Positions 60,801 to 64,000 of a DNA stretch of 64,000 nt are shown one piece after another (position 1 is the first letter of the stretch; every line of letters begins with the position of its first letter). The stretch is taken from positions 62,001 to 126,000 of IMG/VR virus record IMGVR_UViG_3300043122_000207. One strand, written 5' to 3'. Made by a program: the position numbers and the translations under genes. The notes under the pieces were generated by a model. The model was not told the DNA's origin. It saw only the letters and a list, made by a program, of their open reading frames with translations, and made no database searches. Origin of the DNA: a virus.

Positions 60801-61927
60801 GAATACGACATATCATCTATTTCCACATTCATAACATCCTCGATATATTTTCTTTCTTTCTCACCCATTTCAGATACTCTCTCTAGGGCTTTAGTCCTTA
60901 CTTCCTTCAATATTTTAGATATCTCTTTTGCTTTTTCCGGTTCATCAGTCATATTAATTACTTTATCTAAAACTTCTTCCTCTATTAGCGGTACATCTTT
61001 TTTCTCTTCTTTATCTTCTTTTTCTTCTTTTTCTATTTCTCCTTCGGGGTCTATCTCTTCATCAGGAGAATCTTCATCTTCTAATGTATCTACAACAGCG
61101 TCAGTTACTTCGTGTTTTATCCTGTCGTTATCGTTTTCTTTAGTTTCTTCGTCATCATCGTCTGAAGTTTTAAGTCTTCTAAAACGCAACAGTATATCTT
61201 TTAAAAGATCACTCACATCAGAGTTACTCTCTTTAAGATATTCATCCAACCTCTCATCAAATGATAATTTAAATAATCCCTTTTCTGAAGTAAAGACAAT
61301 GGTTGTGTCTTTGAATACATCTTTTAAGTATTTTAAATCAGGATTATATTTTAAAACATAAAGAAAAAGGTATAGTAAATTGGGGGTTGTATAATCTGAT
61401 TTTTTGATATCCCCAACATTCACAATATCAGTATCAGATATATCGAATAAAATGTATTTGTCATCGTATTCTTCTGCTGAATTTATTATATCCTTTATGA
61501 TTGTCTTATAATATTCATCTACAAATTTGTAATTTTTTATATCTTTAGAAAAAATCATTTCATTTATTAACGATACATCATAAAAAAGATTTCTTTTAGA
61601 GTATTGAGATAAATTCCTATACATATATTTTATCTCGGGACAATTATCTTTAACATAATCGTATACTTTTTTCAAATCATTTTTCATATACACTCTCTGT
61701 GAAAGAATTTTTTCTTTATAAATTCTATCAACATAAATAGCTTTAACTCTTCTTAAGTGTAAATGATATGGTGAATTCTGTTGGGAATCATTTATGTACT
61801 TTAATGTATCATCAAAATTAGTGAACATAGGTATTATAAATCTACCTTTTGTATATGGTTTCTTTCTACTTAGAGCATAGATTCTTCTGCCTATTTTCAT
61901 CGTTGATAAGTCTTCCAAAAATATCAT
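57803..61927 (-). CDS. RNA polymerase beta subunit, single chain
   Basis: A 1374-residue RpoB-type subunit. The C-terminal third matches beta: PRTAMNLSQTNHLMGVEDAD and VSTGADEALAHMS (fork/rifampicin region), KVGKKIKAGDVLAYNK, DGYSLHFTPGPIVTLAL and STMVSRSL (beta GYNFEDAILLSE region), then STGDKGTNYTSLKAIN and VDVVLSPNSPMKRM (beta GDKMAGRHGNKG, VDIVLNPLGVPSRM). The N-terminal half diverges and holds an acidic low-complexity insert near residues 265-330. AR9/phiKZ polymerases split beta in two genes; here it is one. Start at 61927 after GAGAGGTG, 30 nt downstream of a late-type promoter. Confidence 0.85.
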   Translation of the reverse strand: MIFLEDLSTMKIGRRIYALSRKKPYTKGRFIIPMFTNFDDTLKYINDSQQNSPYHLHLRRVKAIYVDRIYKEKILSQRVYMKNDLKKVYDYVKDNCPEIKYMYRNLSQYSKRNLFYDVSLINEMIFSKDIKNYKFVDEYYKTIIKDIINSAEEYDDKYILFDISDTDIVNVGDIKKSDYTTPNLLYLFLYVLKYNPDLKYLKDVFKDTTIVFTSEKGLFKLSFDERLDEYLKESNSDVSDLLKDILLRFRRLKTSDDDDEETKENDNDRIKHEVTDAVVDTLEDEDSPDEEIDPEGEIEKEEKEDKEEKKDVPLIEEEVLDKVINMTDEPEKAKEISKILKEVRTKALERVSEMGEKERKYIEDVMNVEIDDMSYSELLEEIKDIDVPKDSYDITAIDKYNENSFVNFNKTYDEKLKKFDITEIAQSFSNTDVPLYIQKIETEDSSDELNYTEDIKMKFKDLEGNRHNVKITLPKLVYDKFVYLGGSKKNIIGQIMSNPITKNEEYVIITSNRNKLRMTYKGGKYLSPIYSKFVRGFKKFEDENKSDIINFESAFETNFNTGETTREYNGISRYLSEVNTNSVNLIFDYEKSKQLYENDNENEIVLGEIEGNEIILNKETETITTDGDYKGMVLSEFLIKVSEEYIPKLHKYIEEKNTVPKTIVYTSVKILGKDAPLVLILTYLMGLDSLMEKMDIDYRLETKEKKPKIDKFKEGLIEFEDTYLIYKYDSMANISIMSYLQRMDLSGYELADLEDKDVMANILEDEMGSHNFPVYIDNYNNTMIDAITKNILVHFSLPTEFTDLLIYANYLLSTAVNEKDIDIRNSRVRYQELITATMANVLADEYEKFSVAKKRGNTKSTFSIDKNAVIKKLYELPNLEEYSTVNPAREIDKYSSASMKGLSGLNLDRAYTADKRLYDPSFYGKFSMASAYSGSIGVVKHFGVDPKILSARGFFENVDMEDVDDLDSKTLLSISEVLTPMTTSKDDAPRTAMNLSQTNHLMGVEDADPLMVSTGADEALAHMSNEFVRKSKKDGVVSNISGNYITVEYSDGTEDSFPINSVEKNSAKSMYISNEMKLMPKIKVGKKIKAGDVLAYNKNFFKTDGYSLHFTPGPIVTLALHSAPETYEDSTMVSRSLTKRLATKVIKKYAVLLKNDAKIHESVAEFKEVRSGEPLMVFESMTGDEEVDEFLNVESSELNQHEKKVKRGGRIVDMRVYRTSNLDEYSNSIQYHIRKIDDFLLNNKQSNAKQLEEHGSTESKILFGKKNAKVKVGDKINGIKLNKDEVLFEYYVESYDIFSTGDKGTNYTSLKAINARVYDDEKMPTGVETGRNVDVVLSPNSPMKRMTNSVFISGLLTGAMRKLIKQCKEDMDIE

Positions 61928-61956
61928 ATAAACACCTCTCTTTAATTCATTGTGGT

Positions 61957-61970
61957 CTAATTGGATTGTT
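61957..61970 (-). promoter_or_regulatory. Late-type promoter for the beta gene
   Basis: Minus-strand AACAATCCAATTAG (AACA-N7-TAG), 30 nt upstream of the ATG at 61927. Confidence 0.6.
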
Positions 61971-61989
61971 CTCGACGTTTTATATCGTA

Positions 61990-62018
61990 GAGAAAGAAAG
62001 GTGGGTTTTAAACCCACC
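61990..62018 (-). terminator. Terminator after the membrane-protein trio
   Basis: Minus-strand GGTGGG and CCCACC pair around TTTAAAA, followed by TTTCTTTCTC. Confidence 0.65.
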
Positions 62019-62023
62019 GTGTG

Positions 62024-62578
62024 TTATTTTAATATAAGGTAAGTTATTCCAACACCTATACCAAAGTATAAGTATTTATTTATTTTGGATTGAATTCTCA
62101 ATCTTGTATTTTCTCTTTCTAATGATTCGTTTATCTCATCTAAATTTACGATAGTCTCATCCTGTGTTTCGGTTATGTCTTCTAATTTCATGGTGTACTG
62201 ATCATTAGCTATACGTTCTTCTTTTAATGATTCCTTTAACAATCGGTTTTCTTCCATTAAAGCACCAACCAATTCCATATAGTAATCTTTAATGGTGGTT
62301 AAATCGGCATTTTGTTTTTCCAGTGTATTTATGGTTCCTTTAAGTTCGTTAACTCTTTTATCATGTATCTCACGTTCTTCTTCTAGCATAGATTTTAATT
62401 CTTCATTATTTGTTTCTAATACACCGATTTCATTTCTTAATTTCACAATTTCCTCGGCTATCTTTTTCTCTTCCTCTTCGTTTAGTTCACCATGTGCAAA
62501 AACAACAGGACTAATTTGTATCGTCATTAAGAATACTATCAAAAGTATCGCTAACTTCTTCATCTGTGAGTTCAACAT
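62024..62578 (-). CDS. Exported coiled-coil protein with C-terminal membrane segment (184 aa)
   Basis: A signal-peptide-like start (LAILLIVFLMTIQISPVVFAHG) followed by a long coiled coil (about 30-155) and a C-terminal transmembrane segment (YLYFGIGVGITYLIL). The ATG at 62578 has GAGGG nearby; the next Met at 62563 is an alternative. It overlaps the upstream gene by 68 nt. Last of three membrane-linked genes under one late-type promoter. No lipobox, so it is not a lipoprotein. Function unknown. Confidence 0.6.
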   Translation of the reverse strand: MLNSQMKKLAILLIVFLMTIQISPVVFAHGELNEEEEKKIAEEIVKLRNEIGVLETNNEELKSMLEEEREIHDKRVNELKGTINTLEKQNADLTTIKDYYMELVGALMEENRLLKESLKEERIANDQYTMKLEDITETQDETIVNLDEINESLERENTRLRIQSKINKYLYFGIGVGITYLILK

Positions 62579-63032
62579 CCTCTTCCCTCACTTTCTTTAA
62601 TTCCTCTTCCTGTTCCTTTATTTTTTTGTCATTTTTTTCTCTTATTTCTTCAACTCTCTCAGCTGTTTCTTCAGCTAATTCTTTTTCTTTATCTATAATT
62701 TTTCCCCGTTCTTTAACCTGTTTTCTTAATCGATCTATCTTATCTTGGTCCTCTTTTATTATGCCCGTTTTTTTAGCTGCCTCTTTTAATTCTTTTTGGT
62801 TTTCTTTTATAATAGTTTCTTTTTCTTCCTTTTTCTTTTTAGCTTCTTTTTTTAGTTCTTTAGTCTTTTCTTTCTTTTCCTCTACTTTCTTTTTTCTTTT
62901 CTCTCTCATTTTTTTACCATCACTATTTAATGACACACTAATTATGATGGACAAAACAATGGTTAACCCATAAAGAATATATTCTTTGTATTCAGAGAGT
63001 TTAGCAAGAAATAATTTAAATTTAGTTTTCAT
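62511..63032 (-). CDS. Membrane-anchored Lys/Glu-rich coiled-coil protein (173 aa)
   Basis: One transmembrane segment (YILYGLTIVLSIIISVSL, about 18-35) then an extended highly charged coiled coil to about 140 and an acidic end. The following gene starts within its 3' end, so translation is probably coupled. The layout resembles an inner-membrane rod that reaches across a compartment. No family recognised. Confidence 0.6.
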   Translation of the reverse strand: MKTKFKLFLAKLSEYKEYILYGLTIVLSIIISVSLNSDGKKMREKRKKKVEEKKEKTKELKKEAKKKKEEKETIIKENQKELKEAAKKTGIIKEDQDKIDRLRKQVKERGKIIDKEKELAEETAERVEEIREKNDKKIKEQEEELKKVREEDVELTDEEVSDTFDSILNDDTN

Positions 63033-63045
63033 TTTTTCTCACCTC

Positions 63046-63345
63046 CTATTTTTTCTTATTTTTTAAATATTCGTGTGCTTCTTCTTTGAAATATTTAGCA
63101 CCCGTACCTACAACTATCAAAGAAGAAATCCATTTAAGAGAATTGAAAAATGAAGTATCTTCTATAAGTCCCTCTTTCAGGAAAAGAAATAAAAAAAATA
63201 CTATTGCAGTTAAAATAACATCATTTCTTATATCATCTTTTCCTAGTGTGGAAATTATAACTCTTTTGAGTATACTAACCCAGCTTGTGTTTTCATTATA
63301 GTTTTCTATAGGGTTTTCTTCAACCTTCTTTTTTTCTTCATCCAT
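63046..63345 (-). CDS. Small membrane protein, holin-like (99 aa)
   Basis: Two hydrophobic segments (NDVILTAIVFFLFLFLKEG and SLKWISSLIVVGTGAKYF) between charged ends, the size and shape of a small holin. The ATG at 63345 has AAAGGGTGA upstream; a GTG three codons earlier is an alternative. First gene of the trio with a late-type promoter 26 nt upstream. Confidence 0.6.
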   Translation of the reverse strand: MDEEKKKVEENPIENYNENTSWVSILKRVIISTLGKDDIRNDVILTAIVFFLFLFLKEGLIEDTSFFNSLKWISSLIVVGTGAKYFKEEAHEYLKNKKK

Positions 63346-63370
63346 TATGTTCACCCTTTCCTTTTATACA

Positions 63371-63384
63371 CTATAGTGTTTGTT
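63371..63384 (-). promoter_or_regulatory. Late-type promoter for the membrane-protein trio
   Basis: Minus-strand AACAAACACTATAG (AACA-N7-TAG), 26 nt upstream of the ATG at 63345; paired back to back with the 63404 site. Confidence 0.6.
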
Positions 63385-63403
63385 TCCTTTGACCCCCAAA
63401 TGA

Positions 63404-63417
63404 AACAATTATAATAG
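63404..63417 (+). promoter_or_regulatory. Late-type promoter for the right-end gene
   Basis: AACAATTATAATAG (AACA-N7-TAG), 16 nt upstream of the ATG at 63433. Confidence 0.55.
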
Positions 63418-63432
63418 TTTTATAAAGGAGTG

Positions 63433-64000
63433 ATGAATTTGAAAATAAAAAAAGATATCTTCGAGAGTGATTATGAATATAAGTCAACAGCACTCATAGA
63501 TTTAGCCTACATATACGGTGAAATAGTTTCTATATTTAAATATTCAGTATTAGATGATTTGGATGACATTTTAAACTTCAAATATGACAATATAAATACC
63601 CGAATAGCAATTAAAGAGAATTTAATCAAAACACCAAAAAGTTTATTGACTAATCCTAAACCTATATTGAATTTAAATGTTAGTATAGATACATCTTACG
63701 AGGGTGGTGTATTATCACCTCTTTTATACAATACAGATTTAAGCCACATAATGGATGTGAGAACATTTACAGATCCATTTATACTAACACACAACAGAGG
63801 AGACAATGCCAAAAATATAGCTGTATCTTTTTCTTTTAAAAGAATTAAGTTGACGGTTGAGGCCAATGTAATAGATGACTATAGATCTAAGTTGATAAAT
63901 GTGTATCACTATTGGAGAGCTAAAAGATACCCCGGAAGGTTATATAGGAAGACAGTGGTTATACCTTTCCCAATACCCAAAGATGTTTATTTAGAGTATT
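63433..64000 (+). CDS. Hypothetical late protein, 3' end beyond window
   Basis: Open frame from the ATG at 63433 to the window edge (about 189 codons seen). AAAGGAG is two bases before the ATG but eight before an in-frame TTG at 63439, so TTG may be the true start. The sequence is beta-rich (ILNLNVSIDTSYEGGVLSPL) and late-promoter driven, so a virion protein is likely; no family recognised. Confidence 0.55.
   Translation, partial: MNLKIKKDIFESDYEYKSTALIDLAYIYGEIVSIFKYSVLDDLDDILNFKYDNINTRIAIKENLIKTPKSLLTNPKPILNLNVSIDTSYEGGVLSPLLYNTDLSHIMDVRTFTDPFILTHNRGDNAKNIAVSFSFKRIKLTVEANVIDDYRSKLINVYHYWRAKRYPGRLYRKTVVIPFPIPKDVYLEY

Noticed and set aside
62024-63032. Rz/Rz1-type spanin pair from the overlapping coiled-coil genes
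   Set aside because: The exported member has no lipobox Cys, and the host appears Gram-positive, which has no outer membrane to span.
1-64000. tRNA genes and CRISPR arrays
   Set aside because: I saw no cloverleaf-like run with a CCA-type end and no regularly spaced direct repeats; the hairpins present are terminators. Specialised tRNA software could still find a divergent tRNA.

Overview
The window reads as a contiguous piece of a large (jumbo) tailed-phage genome infecting a low-GC Gram-positive (Firmicutes) host. The DNA is AT-rich and tightly packed, with strong AGGAGG-type ribosome binding sites and frequent TTG/GTG starts. It carries a contractile-tail module (sheath, tube, 2358-residue tape measure), a portal-like protein, a phage multisubunit RNA polymerase (beta plus a split beta-prime), a B-family DNA polymerase fragment broken by two group I introns, a GroEL-like chaperonin and host-type accessory genes (ChaB, LysM/YneA-like, DUF1540-like). 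No rRNA, tRNA or CRISPR array was seen. The gene content, and above all the promoter motifs, point to the AR9/PBS1 - phiKZ lineage of phages that carry their own RNA polymerases.

Layout. 1-10.7 kb (minus): tape measure with two C39-type peptidase domains, a tail/baseplate-like virion protein, a RusA-like resolvase and two unknown genes. 10.8-14 kb (plus): PhoH-like ATPase and portal-like protein. 14-20.2 kb (minus): a three-exon B-family DNA polymerase C-terminal half, then thymidylate kinase and a membrane protein; each intron carries an HNH endonuclease gene, one of them antisense and broken by an amber codon. 20.3-32.9 kb (plus): early unknown genes, beta-prime C-terminal half, ChaB, SF2 helicase, chaperonin, LysM protein, HTH protein, and amidase plus membrane proteins (lysis cassette). 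32.9-35.4 kb (minus): four unknown genes. 35.5-38.3 kb: tail sheath and tube. 39.6-55.2 kb (plus): baseplate-like genes, early unknown genes, a FEN-like protein, beta-prime N-terminal half and a cluster of paralogous early proteins. 55.2-57.8 kb: dCTP deaminase, ThyX-like enzyme, small genes. 57.8-63.3 kb (minus): beta subunit and three membrane/coiled-coil proteins. A partial virion-type gene runs off the right end.

Two promoter classes explain the layout. An exact 11-mer, TTATATATTAT, lies 25-65 nt upstream of seven transcription units, which mostly encode unknown proteins plus beta-prime-N; it resembles the phiKZ-type early element. About twenty sites of the form AACA-N6/7-TA(G) lie 15-65 nt upstream of structural, lysis, replication and RNA polymerase genes on both strands; this matches the late promoter consensus known for phage AR9. 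Units typically end in stereotyped hairpins built on GGGGTAAAACCC.

The observations I rate highest are the two-promoter regulon and its split of RNA polymerase subunits, a multi-copy family of early proteins I do not recognise, the split DNA polymerase with introns at catalytic motifs B and C, the tape measure with two peptidase domains, and a possible small RNA unit at about 56.05-56.20 kb. All assignments come from reading the sequence; no database search or folding program was run.
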